Source of the DNA: Apostichopus japonicus | Taxonomy: Eukaryota; Echinodermata; Holothuroidea; Aspidochirotida; Stichopodidae | DNA length: 64,000 nucleotides | Direction: 5' to 3' | Assembly (NCBI RefSeq): GCF_037975245.1 | Contig: NC_092579.1 | Location: forward strand, 4,984,001 to 5,048,000 | Shown: one piece after another, positions 1 through 14,200 of the stretch | Layout of the letters: each line of letters opens with the position of its first letter | Position numbering within the stretch: the first letter of the stretch is position 1 | Translations under genes and position numbers: made by a program | Notes under the pieces: model-generated | The model's input: only the letters and a program-made list of their open reading frames with translations | What the model was told of the DNA's origin: nothing | The model's database searches: none

Positions 1-2099
1 GAGCCATTAAGACATCATCAAAGAAAACACTGCCAACTAACCTGCAGCAAGGCTGAATAACAAACTTTACAGAGATTATCTCTATAAACTAGCAGTACCC
101 TGATACAGGCAATCCCCTTTAACATCCAAACTATGACACAGGGCTCTAACTTAATAACATATAATAATCTACTATACTGTATGTTAAAGCTATCAATTAT
201 TAGATGTATTTCCATGTAATACTTCCAATTTCCGCCCATTCGATCAGACCAGTGTTCTGTCGTAATCACTATGAAGTTAGCTGACGTTAGACTGAGAGGA
301 GGCCTCGACTGATCACAGGAAGGGGAAATGAAAAAAAAAAAAAATAGAAGAGAAAACAAATGCTGTTTTTATTTTAACTATCGAAGGGCATCGACAAAAT
401 CAGCTCATATAATTTTGGCAAGAAATTTTTGTGAGCTAGTGGAACGAAAAATGCCGAAAGACTTGAAGAACAAATTGCATATGATTTTTTCGGAATGTAA
501 AGTAAGGGCTACTGCCCCTGACTTAAAACAGCAGCTTGAAATTCTTTGGCTTTCTTCTTTTAGATAGTAAGAGACACTGCTCTCGACTAATAAAATATAT
601 TCTTCAAAACAAAAAATATACTTCTCATTTTGTGTCTGGAAACGACATTTGACATCGAACAAGTCGGCTATAAATTTCTCACATTGTGAGGTAAACAGTA
701 TTGTCTGCTATAGTCTACTGTTAGTCTAATCTTTCCATAGGAAAATTTGTATGATGCCTTGATGGTGCTTTGAAAGTTACTCCACAGGTTTATCAAGTTT
801 ATTGCAAAAAATAACCCCCCAAAAATGTAAAACAATACTTCACACCAAAGCGCATGCACATATGAATTTATACAGGTCTAAAAGCAAATAACATTTGAAC
901 ATAACCTCAACCACCAATATTAATTTTAAACCGTTCGAACATGGTCGTAACGTGAAAGACTGACTTTATGTTCATATATCCAATCTATGTGGATCCCACA
1001 GAATGCTATACAGCTGATGTATTGCTAACCTTCTATTGGTAGGTGTTGAAACAAGACTTCCTTATACTGATTACCAGTAATAGGTTCGATTCACTGTAAA
1101 TGCCAAAAGGTGACTTACTCACACAGTTAATAATGACATGACTTGGAAGTAATAAGGCGAGTGAACCTCTCAATCTTATTAATCACTTACCGGCTTTGAG
1201 CACTGATAATTCACCTCAGTTACTTCATGCTACTTAGATTGACTTGGCTAACGCTCCATCATAATTCACAGTTATATGCATTAAGTGACAGAGCATTATG
1301 TAGGTGAATGGTCTAAAATATTTTAACATGAAGGCTTTTGTAATGGCAGCTACAAATGCATTTTGGGAACGGGACCCAGCGAGGGAGACTATTGAAATTA
1401 TTTGGCAAATCTGGACAGATTGAACCTGTCATGTCACAGCAATGTTAGTACTGTTTAAAGTTTGGGGGGGGGGGTGGTAACTTTCAAATGTCATTTTCTC
1501 TCAACCTGTAAAACAGCTCTCAACCTGTAAAACAGATAACTACTGTGTAAATATAATGTCAAAGTATTCTTTCATTTAAATATTTTTCATGTTCCAGACT
1601 TTTCTTTCAATGCAGACTGTGATAGAAAGTAAAACACGCATGAAAAATAGGTAACTTTAATGGCAGAAAAATGCATTACTTTTGAAATATGTAATTTGAT
1701 GAGGGCTTTAATAGAAGTGAGTTATATCTTCAGCTTTCAAACACTGTTAGACCCATGAAAAATTGAAAAAATTGTGTGTTTTAGAAAAATGAAGAAACCC
1801 CTATTAGAGGCAATAATTGTCAATGCTTATAACTACAACAGGCTCAAATAAATGAAGGCTTTACGATAGGCTAGTGCGCTATTGTACAACCTAACCATAT
1901 GAAGCTAAAAATGAAGCCATTTGAGGCAGTACAAGACAAGTTTAGCAACAAAAAGAAATACTTGAATCGTTGCTGATTTCTAGAGAGTTAACACTCTGAA
2001 CTGATTCACTGTATGGTGAATTTATGCAGAGGAAACACATTTTGGAAAAAAAAATAATCGTTCTCCTCTACGTGACAAAAGAGAAAAGAAGGGATTTTT
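1..2099. other. Non-coding flank, no gene seen
   Basis: AT-rich sequence downstream of the sialyltransferase gene (which runs on the minus strand). Short open frames near 328-662 lack splice context and resemble no family I know. One isolated copy of the GTAAGAGACACTGCTCT motif lies at about 566; the same motif recurs in the array that starts at 2100. A 19-bp duplication (TCAACCTGTAAAACAG) lies near 1500-1535. Confidence 0.6.
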
Positions 2100-2620
2100 A
2101 GTGAGTGACGAGACCCTGTACATAGTAAGAGACACTGCCCTCGACTAAAGATATATACACAAGGTGAATAGTTAAAGGGATAATTGCAACACGATATAAT
2201 ATGAGAGGTAATACCTCGAATAATATAACCACACTGTTAGACAGTAAAGTGGACCCTGAGTTAGTAAGAGACACTGCTCTTGACTTGATAACACAACGTG
2301 TTAAACAGACGACAACGTGAATGAAGCAGTACCTCAGAGGACGGGAGAGGGCACTCACACGGTGAGAGACACTACTCTCTAACTTAGACACTACTTGGCT
2401 TAGATAATAATCGTAAATATGAAGAAACGACATTTCGAACGAGGCACTACCTCGAATGATGGCAAAACAGACAGTAAGAGACATTGCTCTTGACTTGGAT
2501 TACGACGAGGAGTTGAACAAACAAACATGTGAATGAGGTAATACCTCAAAACACGCCAAAGCAAACACAGAAACAGTACATGACACTCCTCTTGATACAA
2601 TGAGAAGACTATGAACTTGA
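2100..2620. repeat. Diverged tandem array of two alternating hairpin motifs
   Basis: Two short dyad motifs alternate. Motif A (AAGAG-ACACTG-CTCTT core) lies near 2125, 2264, 2361, 2474 and, degenerate, 2572. Motif B (GAGGTA-A-TACCTC core) lies near 2205, 2326, 2441 and 2535. One A+B unit spans about 95-135 bp. The spacers are poorly conserved, while the dyads keep their self-complementarity. I know of no named family with this structure. The long minus-strand open frames here are by-products of the periodicity. Confidence 0.7.
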
Positions 2621-4400
2621 AAAGATAAAGTAAATGAGACTTTGATGAAGTATTTATAGAATAATGAAGAAATGTATACCTTACATTCTCCAGGAACTTG
2701 CTCATTATCTCTACATACTGTCAGATGGCAATTGGAATCTGATTTTAGAGTATCAGAAACTACTCTTGGTTAACAGCACAGTCATACATAATGCAAATAA
2801 CTTTGCTTGAATTAATTTGTTCATGAACAGTCAAATGGCAAGAAGAGAAACTTAGAGTTGAAGAACATATTCTATTGCAGTACTTGAAGTTTTTTACTGT
2901 TATCTTGCAAACAGTTACAAGGTTGAAAGATATCGATCAAGGGTATTTCTTTCTGGAACTTCTAAGGAAGACATTTCCGGTATTACGTCTACCCTACAGT
3001 ATATTGAACCCATATTTAATTTCAGTACAGAAGTGGTTGTTGTAAACCATCTGGAGTTACGTACTTATGCCAGATTTTGTTGTAAGCAACAATCGGATAC
3101 TGTTGTATAAAAGGTAACACTCTCTATGATTTACAATGCACCCCTGCAGGAGGCAAACTTCAGAATACATTTATGGTTTACTGTTTATGCTGATGAAGAA
3201 GCTAGCCTCATTTTAGGTCCCAGTCTTTGTTTGCAAAGAAGGGAAGTGTTCAGCCAATCAGATTTAATCATAACATCTTTCTTATACGAGGAGGGACAGG
3301 AACGATTTTTGTCCCTGTTACGTCTATAAAACAATTCAATATCAAAATAAAATCTTATCAAAAGGATAGAGTTCTGGTTGAACTCATTTTTCAAGACGAG
3401 TCTGAATACAGTGGACATGAATATCCGGCAAAGATTCTATTTTTGTTTTTGCAACAATTACGCTGGTACATGAGACAAGTAAACTTATCGCTACAATTGG
3501 ACATTCAATAAACTGTTGAGAGAAATGGAAGAAATTAAACTCCTTCATGTAACAATGCTGATATTTAAAAATTGTTTACGCATACAGAGCTAGAAAGTAT
3601 GATATTTAGCTTTTCCATAGAAAAATGAAGACATTTATATGATCAAGAATATATAAATAATGAATCTCTCAAATGACTTGTTCCCATTTTTCTCTCTTTT
3701 TTTTCCATCATCATCCCCATGGGGGGTAAGTGATGGCATTACAGTTTTGGAGTTTTATTATGATGGCTTTACTGTTTATTAGTACTGTTCAAAAAACGAA
3801 GTAGGTTTCACTGAACCTCAAAACTGTATATGAACATATTTCCATGTTATTCTACCTATTCAAATTTTTTTATTTTCTTTTTACTTTCAGTTCTATAATC
3901 TCAAACTGTTTATGAAATTCACTTCACAGCCTTTTTGTGTAATATAGTGACCATTCGACAGGCTAGGTTTGCACCTTCAAAAAGTTGAGTTTCACCTTTT
4001 TTGTTCATCATTTAATTCACAGAGTTGAGTTTTTCCAAGAAATTCATGGGCACCACCTACATGTGAGTCTTAAGTACAAACTCTCCCACTTTTGGAATTG
4101 CAAATCTCTTAAAATAAAGAGTTTGCATGAACAGGTTAATTCCTCAGACTATATCTCACACACACGTGTGTAGAATTTCTTTACATTTCCCAATAATTGG
4201 AAAGCAAACCTCGCTGTTGCCTAATCTTGTTGTACTACTTCGTTTCCCCTTTATTCTCTGTATCCTGTATTGCAACATAGAATTTGTACATATACACCCA
4301 CATGTTCAAATGTCCCTCGCGTAACTACTGACCAAAATGATTTTTCAACCTTTCTTTCATTTTACGTCAAACTGCTAATGAATGGAGTTATGTTTTAACA
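2621..4400. other. Non-coding flank with weak overlapping ORFs
   Basis: No recognisable gene. Around 3041-3511 two overlapping plus-strand open frames (67 and 94 codons) run through without splice signals or a recognisable domain; they may be relics of a mobile element. The rest is AT-rich and featureless. Confidence 0.4.
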
Positions 4401-4655
4401 TATGTTGTTACATTCATGTTATGTTGTTACATTCATGTTATGATGTAACATTCACATAATGATGTAACACACACATTATGATGTAACATTCATGTTATTA
4501 TGTAACATTCATGTTATGATGTAACATTCTCTTTGTGATGTAACATTCATGTTATTATGTATCATTCATGTTATTATGTAACATTCATGTTATCATTCAT
4601 ATTATGATGTAATATTCATGTTATGATGTAACATTCATGTTATGATGTAACATTA
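4401..4655. repeat. 19-20 bp minisatellite
   Basis: About 13 tandem copies of a unit close to GATGTAACATTCATGTTAT, with point changes (ATTATG or TTGTTA variants). It lies in the 3' flank of the sialyltransferase gene. Confidence 0.9.
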
Positions 4656-5036
4656 ATTAACCTATACTACAGTACATTCTAGTAAGAAGCTCTATTCAGC
4701 AAACACTCCCCCAAAACTTACTTAATTTATGAGTGACAATACTTACCTGTCTCCAGTCTACTGATGCACTTTCCAATCTACCTAACCTACTGAAATGGGT
4801 AACGATTTTAGCACTGCGCCCCCTAATCCCACATCCATGAAAGAACACGCTGGTCGACTTTCTGAATGATAGATTGGGGAGGGCGGGGAGGAGAAGGGTG
4901 AGGAGGAAGAGGGGAGGAGGAGAAATTGCAAATGTAGACTGGAGAGAGGAAAGAGAGCGATGATGTAAATTCCCTGTTCCTTCTCTTGCCCCCCCCCTCC
5001 CCCCCCTAGTGTACCCATATATCAGAATGATCTTGT
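4656..5036 (-). other. Probable 3' untranslated sequence of the sialyltransferase gene
   Basis: This follows the TAA stop at 5037-5039 on the minus strand. It contains a purine-rich stretch (about 4870-4945) and a poly-C run near 4990. A reverse-complement AATAAA lies at about 4251, but I cannot say where the transcript ends. Confidence 0.4.
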
Positions 5037-5223
5037 TTAGGTCCAGAGCGGTTTTTTGACGGTGACCTTGCCTTCCTCCTGAAGGTCTTTGATCACCTCT
5101 CTCTCTTTAAATGGTCTGTTACTACCCATCTCTGCTAGTGCCTGGTAGACCTCACACTCTGTTAGGTCTTCTTTCCTCTGGTGGTAGTATTTGTAACTTG
5201 CCAGCTGACTTAATCTGGAATCC
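5037..5223 (-). CDS. Sialyltransferase exon 5: motifs III and VS, stop
   Basis: The acceptor CTAG precedes 5223. The exon encodes residues 281-341 and the TAA stop. It contains SYKYYHQRK (motif III position), LTECEVY, and GSNRPFKERE (motif VS position), and ends KKPLWT, like the HPSW end of ST6GalNAc enzymes. Lys291 and Asn315 replace the usual histidines. Confidence 0.92.
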
Positions 5224-8200
5224 CTAGATTGAAAATTAAAATGGAGAGAAGAGGGAAAAATAAACAGTTAAAAGGAGGTACACTCCATGGAAAGATCAAC
5301 ACAAAGAGGATTGGGGTAGGAAGGGGTTCAGTTAGGGAGGGCACCAATTGGATCTGGTTATTACAAAGATTATACTAAAAAGGATACAACAACTTTTGTA
5401 TCACTGCTAAGAAAGGAATTCTCATGGCTTGAATATGGGGGGGGGGGGGTTTGGGGGTCAAAGATAATAGGCTCACACATGCTACTGTATGAATGCTTGC
5501 AATGACCTGTGTGAAGGCAGACACACCTCAAAACACACAATTCATTAGTAATTTTGCTTCTTTTGTCTGTTTCCCACTAAAGTTGAACTATCACTTCAAA
5601 CCTTGAAGAAAAAATATATATCTATTTAGAGCAATAAAGGCCTAAAAATTGAAAACATTGGCATGAAACTGCCATACTGTGCTCTATATACCAAGGACAG
5701 CAATAAACTTTTAAACAAACCTTGCTGCCAAGATTTCAAGTATGAAACTGTCCATCCATACATATATTAAATGAAAGACCAACCACTCAAGGTTCTTGCC
5801 CCGTTCCAAATATATAAAACGAAAACGCTTAACACAACAGCTGTATCCCTTCCTGAAGACAAATATTTCCAGAGGGACAGGAGTAAGTTTTAGATTAATT
5901 CTCACAAGCAGGGGGACAGGAGTAAGTTTTAGATTAATTCTCACAGGCAATATTCATTTGGTATAAAGCCATAAAGGTGACTCTCTTGGCAGACATCCAT
6001 CATCAGGAGTACCGCATGAAAGGCACTTGAAAACTCCATCTCGACCTTCCTCCTGTAAAAATAAAGAAATAAGATCAACATCAGGAAGAGAGACATGATT
6101 CATACCTGTATCACATTCATGAAATCACATTACAGAAATCATAGTTTTAGATTGAGAAACAGTAACATTCTTAAATATATCCCCAACCCATCAAGTTCAT
6201 CTCTAACACCTTAATTCCCAAAGCATCCTACGGAAATCTAGCAAGATGTAATTTACACTGTTAAGTACTTTTATTAAATATCCATATAATTCAGTTTGTA
6301 GACGTATATATAGGGATTCAATGGCATTTTGCAGCTCAATCTTTAAGTGTACAAAACTTAAAGGTCCCCAGTATTGGCCCTAAACTTTAGCATGCTTAAA
6401 AACTGCTAGAATTAGTTTCAAAAGCTACTTATCTTGAGGGCCTGATTGTCCTAATTACTGCAAACAAGCTCAAAGAAGTTTATAGAGCTAGAAAGGGATT
6501 TGAACCAGTGACCTCTAGGACCTTACAAGACCCAGGCTACAGGGATCACCACCAATGGTACAGCACTAGGCTTGTAAACCCAGAAGACTCTGGTTCGAAT
6601 CCCAGAGGTCGCTGGTTCAAATCCCAATCTAGCCGAAAATTTCATTGCTCTTTTCCATTGTCTAAACTTTCCCAGATATTTTCAATTAATTCACTTCCTC
6701 ATAATTATAACTATACATTCACAAGTCTTAACATAGAAGCTTAACTATCTCAGTGTGGATAAAGTACAGAGGAAGTAAAATAGCTTGTGAAAATTTGAGC
6801 TTGGGGTGACCACTATTTCACTTTGTAGCATACTTGGGTGCATTTATACTATATGAAATTTAATCCATCTCCTTGCTTTCATGCATGTGGATTTTTGTAA
6901 CTCTCTCTCTACAAATTGCAACAATATACATGATTAATTGTAAAGGTTACTAAGCATTTTGTTATCCATGGTGAATGACCCATTAGGTTGACATGTTTGT
7001 GTTCTGAGAGTATTTTCGTTCATTAAATAATCATTAATCTCTTGTCTGCTCAGGATGGGAAGTACTTGTTTAACTGCACGTAAACAATCTCTGCTCGCTG
7101 CTGTGACCGATGTGTGAAGTTAATCATTTCCAGTGTTCAATACTTTTGCTTCAATCACTTAACATTTAAATTAGCATTAAATAACCACAGAGTGAGACTG
7201 AGTTCTTTCTGTTTGAGCAATTAGTCTTATGTACGACATTAAGTACATTTCTAGTCTTTCAGGTTGAAACTGAAACTGGGAAAAAAGAAAGGCACTTAAG
7301 GATCAATGCAAAGAACGTGTAACAACTTATAGGACAAAGTCCTAGGAAAATAGGAGAGTAGGTTTGTGTGAGATGTTTGTAGGTAAGAACTGCAGTACTA
7401 ACCAAATAGTGGTGAACATTTTTTAAATTTTTGGAGTTGAGGGAATGAAGACAGGTTAAACGAGGATGGGCAATCATGGAACCCATATTTCACAGTATAA
7501 TGATCATCAGGGATGACAGAGTACTTCGTAGGGTCCCCAAATTTGAATTATGGCTGCCTAAAGGACCCTTTGTACTTTAACATCATTCTTAGTAGCAAAT
7601 TACTAGAAATTACGTTTTCCTATTTATTCAGGTAATTTATACACATCTGGTCAAGCCCCCCCATCCTTCCCTGCCCTCCTACCTCTCCCATATCCACCCC
7701 CTTCAAAAAAAAAAAGACTGTATACATTCCACACTTTGACAATCTTTTTGCCTTGGTTAAAACCTGCATAAGTGATGCGGCTATATACACTAAGTTACAT
7801 TCTGAATAGAATTCAAACGGTTTGCTGTATCGTTAATTTACCTTTTGATATTTGTGTGTAGCTCAAATAAACTATTGGCTGCCATCTCAAACCCATCGGT
7901 CATTCTATACACGGCCATATCCGGGTACGAACTGGAAATATTGAAGATCACCTTTGGGGCTAAACCCAACGAGAAGATGTGTTCAGATCCATAGAAAACC
8001 AGAGTCTCATTCTGAAGCAGCTCTCTCTTCACATCAAGTTCAGAAATGCTAAAAGACAAAGAGAAAAAAGAAAAAAAAAGGAACTTGTAAGTTGACCCCA
8101 AATTTTTAATACCAGGATGAAAAGATAGAGGACCTGCTTCATTTGAAAATGATGCATAATTGTGTATAGCATATATATGGTTTTAGTTTGTGGTGATTTT

Positions 8201-11200
8201 GTTTTTTTGTTGTAAAACGTGTTTGCTGTACACATGGTATGAATATATTTGTACAGTAAACATCCATCTAGATCAGCTACAGCAGTGGCATATAACTTGT
8301 ACGTGACGATAATTCAAACACGTTCAAATTTTGAAATAATTTCATCATTTTATCCAACGACACCATCTCATCTTTCAATTATATCTGATTACTAATTTAC
8401 TACCTATGTCAACAATTTTGTAAAAAAAAGATTTATATCGTAAATGTCAGCAAATCTCTGTTAGTGTGTTTAAAGTATTGCAACCACAATGGATGGACCA
8501 AACATGTCAGTCATACATTTATAAACCCTATTTGTCTGAACCGTTAGACTAATTGGAATTTTAGCAAATTTTGGTACAAATCTTCTCCCAAAAATCAGAT
8601 CTCCTTTAGCACGACCCAGACGCCCCATGCATGCTAAAGTTTAATAAATAAGAAAAACTGTTATCACATTTGATTTCCCTCATAGCAATGAAATAATGTC
8701 ACATAAAGCCTTGTGGTTTACCTCAAACAGAATGTGGTCCTTCAAAACCCCCATGCTCATAAAGTGAGGTGGGCGCCTATGGGTATGAACACCTCTGGCG
8801 ACTACATTGAGATAAAATAAGGATCGCTGTGTTGGGACAGTCCACTCTAAGCAGGGAGTCCATAACAACTCCCTGCTCCAATGATGTTGAAATTACCTCG
8901 GGCAACAGAATTATCTATGAAGTACTGTACCATTGAAGTATTATATTTCCATCTACACTGTGTAAGGGGCAAGTTTTAACATTTAACATTACCGCCAGGG
9001 CTGTATTTTGAGGTTTGGACTTAATTAGTTAGAAATAGAAAAAGCCCTTCCATTACAGTTGGCCTCGTTTCCCATCAGGTGTCTGAAGAAGAAGGTCATC
9101 TCCACACTGAGGGGAGCATTCTACTGATTAGATCATTCTCAACCCCTAATTAACATGGAGATGGATTGTTCTCAGTGAATCTGGCATTTAAAGGTCATCA
9201 CTATTGCTCCTAAATTCGCTAGAAATTCAGATAACACTCATGCACCAATTATCAAATTTCATCGAGGAGTTTAATACAGTTAATAGCATACTGTAGGTAC
9301 TGTATCCGCACTAAGACATTAATCGTCTATACTTTAATTAATTTACACTTCTTGAAAACTTCTAGCAAATTTTAGCATTGCAAAAATTTGGGGCCAATGT
9401 CCAATGACCTTTAAAGACATTTATTTATAACTTATTTCAACAGACTTTGGCTACTTTCAGCAAATGTGACAACTTGATTACAGTTCATCTGGATTGTCCA
9501 TAATCATTGTACAGTACATGCTAGAAAATCAAACAATGGTCACCCCCAAAAAATATTGAAATTGAAGGATTTATCGAATTAATTGCTACCAAGCACTTTC
9601 TATAAATCCCTCCTCCACAACCTTTCCTACCCCATCCCCAGTGGGATTGAGAGATACTATAGGTCAGGCCTTGGGTCTGTAGTCCCCTCATCCCTCCCTC
9701 TCTGGTTAGGCCCCTCCCATTTCCCAACAAAAGAGAACATCAAATAGTTAGTGTCCTGTATAAATTTGACCCAAAAGAGGTCCTTCAGATGAAATTATGT
9801 GCATCAAGGTACCATTTGCTTATGACATACAGTAGAGTTTGAAAAAAGGTTGGAGTTCACTCAAACCCTGAATTTCACATAAATTCCAAAAAATTCCTGC
9901 TTCTACAAGTCAACACAAAGTTCACCATGAAAAAGCAACAACCTATCCTGAGTCTTTGCATTCAGCTGGTAGAGGTCAGTCAAACCATGGAGTTAGAAAG
10001 AGTCTCTTCTAACTCCATGGTCAAACAAAAAATAAATTCAAATTGTCATGAGTGACAAGCCTCACCAGGTGTTGGCATTTGTTGTCAGGCTTCCCATTTT
10101 CACCTTGGGACAAACCTGAAGGCTACAGCTGTTGTGAAAATTTGATAAGTCTGTAGGTAAATTCACCTTTATCCCAAAGCTACCCTTTTTAATGGTCCCC
10201 CCACCACCCATCCTGCACCCTCCTTTTAACCTTCTGCAATCTGTATTGGCATAATGAATTAGAGCAAGCTTTTCCATGATACCTTAACCTGTTTACTTGT
10301 TTTTGTTTGTTTGTTTGTTATTGTTTACCACCGAAAGTTTTGGTATTTTTCTATGTTTCATGTGCAAACGCAAGACTAAGCCGGAAAGATACTAAATGCT
10401 ATAAATACTGTACATGTATAGCTTTTAACTTAATGCAAACAGGATATTACACCTGATCAATCTTGTATAAAACCATATGTAAAATAAAATGATTAAATGA
10501 TTGCTACTTTTGAAATCAAAGAGCCATTGATATCGACATTTCCCCAAAATCATTAACATAAATATACACAAGTCTGTATGTTTAGGCTTTTCTTCCATTT
10601 TATACCCACTTTAATTGTATTAAAACAAAGCAAACCCACCCTGCCTGCCGGAGCAGCTGTAATGAATAACAAGTGCTATATGTTTGAACAAATAACACAT
10701 GTTTACTAAAACGTATCATACTTTCAAATGTTGCATGTTGACTTATAATAGGTACCTACTGTACAGTAAACTGTGAATATGGCTCACAAGATTGATGAGT
10801 TTACAGTATGAATATTCATGACTGATTGAATTGTAAATTTTTAACAAAGATTTAATCTAGAAAGGGCAATAGTACTCTATCTCTGACGTGTTTATCATTT
10901 TAAAATACAACAAAACTGTTAGCAAACTGCTTATCAACTAAAGAGCCTATGTAAGAGAATTTGTTAAAGTAAGAGAATGTGTTAAAGCCAAAGTATGATA
11001 CTCAGGCCCACTTACTTTTACACATTGTTTATCATTGTTTACTTTTCGAAACCCTGTGGAATGTGACAGTGGAATGTGGCAGTGTTTGGCTACAACTGTG
11101 TGACAGATCCAAGTGGAGTTAACACCATAAATCACCACACCAAGCACACTAAAGATGCCCTTTCAATGATAAATAAGGAAAGCAGACAGTTTGTTAATAT

Positions 11201-14200
11201 TTTGCCTAACACATGCAACCGTGCAGCTAACTTTAGATGTTGTCATTGTCGAGGACAGGCACCAGGGTAAAAGATTAGTGATTGCAACGTTCACTGTGCT
11301 AATGTAGTATAACCTTTGTACATGGTTACCTGTTAGGAGCCACCACTCGTACAGAGGTCTTCTCACCGACGTCATCTTCGTGGCCTGATGTGGGATCAGC
11401 ATCTAGTCGAAAAACCCCATCGTAGCTGTCGATGACACTCCCCAGGCTGCTGTTGGCCATGACACCTACAGCAAGTGAAACAAACAGTGTGGTACAAATT
11501 TATGCAGAATATTTTAAACACAATGATTAATTGATAAATTTTAACATACATATAAATATGTTGTCAAAGTAATGTCAAATTCGTGCAGACAATAAATAAT
11601 GAAATATGCAATTTAAATTCTTTCATCAAAGTTGTCAGCCATCCATTCAACCTTTAATTCTGGTGACTAAAAAAGTGAAACTTAAATTGAAAGAGAAAAA
11701 TATTCCACACTGCTAGTTGAACATCCCATCTAAATGTCGGGACCAAAAACTTCTGAAGATATATGGTTGATTGAATCATGGAGGTAAAACAGTTTTACCT
11801 CCATGATTGAATGTAAACTACAACATCTGACTTGCTAAACCTTCAACTACTCCAGGAATGTGTGTGACAGTAGAGGATCTGTGCCATAATCTGGGCAAAT
11901 GCTCTGCAGAAGCTTAATTTTAGGAGTAGGCCATTATAATCTTCTTGTCGATTTATCCTTGAAACCATCAATGCATAATTTGGAATACATGTTGAAGTTG
12001 TCAATTACATTTCTCTGTACATAGAATTTCACTAAAATGTATAGATCTGTTTTTACAAATACAATATTCTATTCCTATGTGGATAATAAATGATTCACAT
12101 ATTAGAAAGGCAAAAAAAAACATTTTCAGCCAAAAAGCCCTAAAGACATCATCGATTCTGCTGTTGCCAGATGCATATTTATGAAATATCACAAAATTTG
12201 ACCAATTCAAACCTTTGCAATATAGTACAACATGCTATGTACAGCATGACAATGCGATTTTTATGCACAGAGATTCAGAAAATGTTCACAAATTTTGCTA
12301 TAGCTCAGTAAACTGCAGCTACCAGAAAATCCTTTGAATGTACTGTTTACGAGTATGTTACATGCTGCCAGAGATGAGCTGTGACAGCTGTACCAAGAAT
12401 TACAGTCTTCATGTACTGTAAGGGGACTGCATGGGGTTGAGCGTGTACAGAAGGTCAAGTTGCTTAGGTTTTTGTGCCCACTGGCTCCCACATCCGGTGC
12501 CTTTTAATGATTACGTACTTTACCAAAAATAAGAAGCCTTAATTGCAAATTGCTTGCACTCTGGTATGTACACTAGAAAACCATGGCAACCCTTTCTATC
12601 AAATATGGATTTCAGATGTTAGAAGGTTGTTATATCAAGATCAGTGTTAACTCCTGCCCAATGCCCTACTTTAATACAGTACAGTATATCATACATGTGA
12701 TACATAAGGTCCCCGGTTCCCTGGTCCCCGGTTCGAGTCACTCCAAGATTAATGTATGTCGTCCAGTTACAGAGTTGTTGACAATTAACAATTCATAATC
12801 ATGGACGTTAAATATGAATGTAAGAGACTGACTTCGGTCAGCTTGCGGCTTTGATAAGCCAATGAGGCTTCTTCACGAGTTCCTGCTTGCAGGAGGATCT
12901 AATATACATACATACATACTGTGATGTAAATTTATGTAGAAAACTGGCAATACTACAGTTTTCAAGGCTTTCAGGCAACTGGTTGTGGACAAAAATCTTT
13001 GCTGGATATACTGGCCAGCTCCATATCACTTTACAGGATAAATACTGTAACCTTTAGATAGGGCTCAAACCCTATATGTGTATATGGTATACTGTAGGTC
13101 AAGCTAAAACTTATTAATACAAAGGACTTTCTTCCTGTGTGTCAAAATCATCCTTGAAAATCTGTTATCATAGGAGGAAGTTAATATTAAATTTCAAATA
13201 AAATTAATTGAATTTTTATTGATTTAGAGCAGGCTATAGACAAGCAAATAGTTGATTGAAAAGATGGTTAAAAAAAATTGTTCAAGGATGATAGTGTGAA
13301 CTTTGAGCAAAGGCATCCATGTATGCTACGTATGTAGCACTTCAAAATGATCATCAGCTCTTATATTGTTGCATATTGGTATGGGATGTACCAGTAATTA
13401 GCAAAATTTTGCAAACTAATGCAACTACATAATGTACTATGGTATAGGGTAAAGCACTAGATTTTGCTGGCCCCCATAAAAGGTGAAAATTACTAATTTT
13501 TTGTTCATGAGTTTTGCAGAGTTGATAGGCTAGTGGTACATTATTTTGCAATATCATTTGTGGGGGAGAACAAAGGTTATGATATATCCAAGGGCGGCGG
13601 AACCGGGGGGCACAGGGGGCACGTGCCCCCCCACTTTTCCTTAGATTAAAAATGTGCCCTTTTTCTACATAAAAATTGAGGTGTCTCAAGTTAGCAAGAG
13701 GCCAGGGAACCAGAATGAACACTCGGGAAGGGCCGTTTCCGGCCATCTGAGGGGTTTGTAAAACCAAAAAGTTTTCTAGTACGCTCCGCGCCAACCGATG
13801 GTGGCACTCCGCTCAGATAGTGGTGCATAGAACTTTGCAAATCCTGGCTACACCCCTGACTTTTAATGAATTTCTGTGGGTCAAACTCAAAGCTATTTCG
13901 AATGGAAAAAAAATCGTTATGATATTAACAAGAAATAAACTCTTTGGAAGATTACTACATTAGCAACTAGCATGGTTTCACCTCATTTTGTCTCAAAAGA
14001 AAACTTGTTCCTTATTTCCCAATTTGCACATTGTATGTTGCAGTGCTAGTATGCATATTTTCCTTGAGGGAGGGGGGGGGGCGTTGATGTAGTGATTTGT
14101 ATACGCAAATAAGGTAATACAATAAGAGTAATAAAGGGTACTAAATGTAAGGCTGCATCAGTCCAATCGAATTTCTGCAAAGTGCCCTTTGATGTCTGTG

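Larger units (their letters stand above)
8049..11329 (-). other. Sialyltransferase intron 2
   Basis: No exon seen. It holds two short hairpins: 8850-8877 (10-bp arms AGCAGGGAGT/ACTCCCTGCT) and 9985-10020 (14-bp arms beginning CCATGGAGTTAGAA). A (TTTG)n run lies near 10300. Otherwise it is unique-looking AT-rich sequence. Confidence 0.6.
11466..13588 (-). other. Sialyltransferase intron 1, distal part
   Basis: Contains the palindrome at 11774-11808 and the 5'-truncated SINE at 12707-12925. No exon seen. Confidence 0.6.
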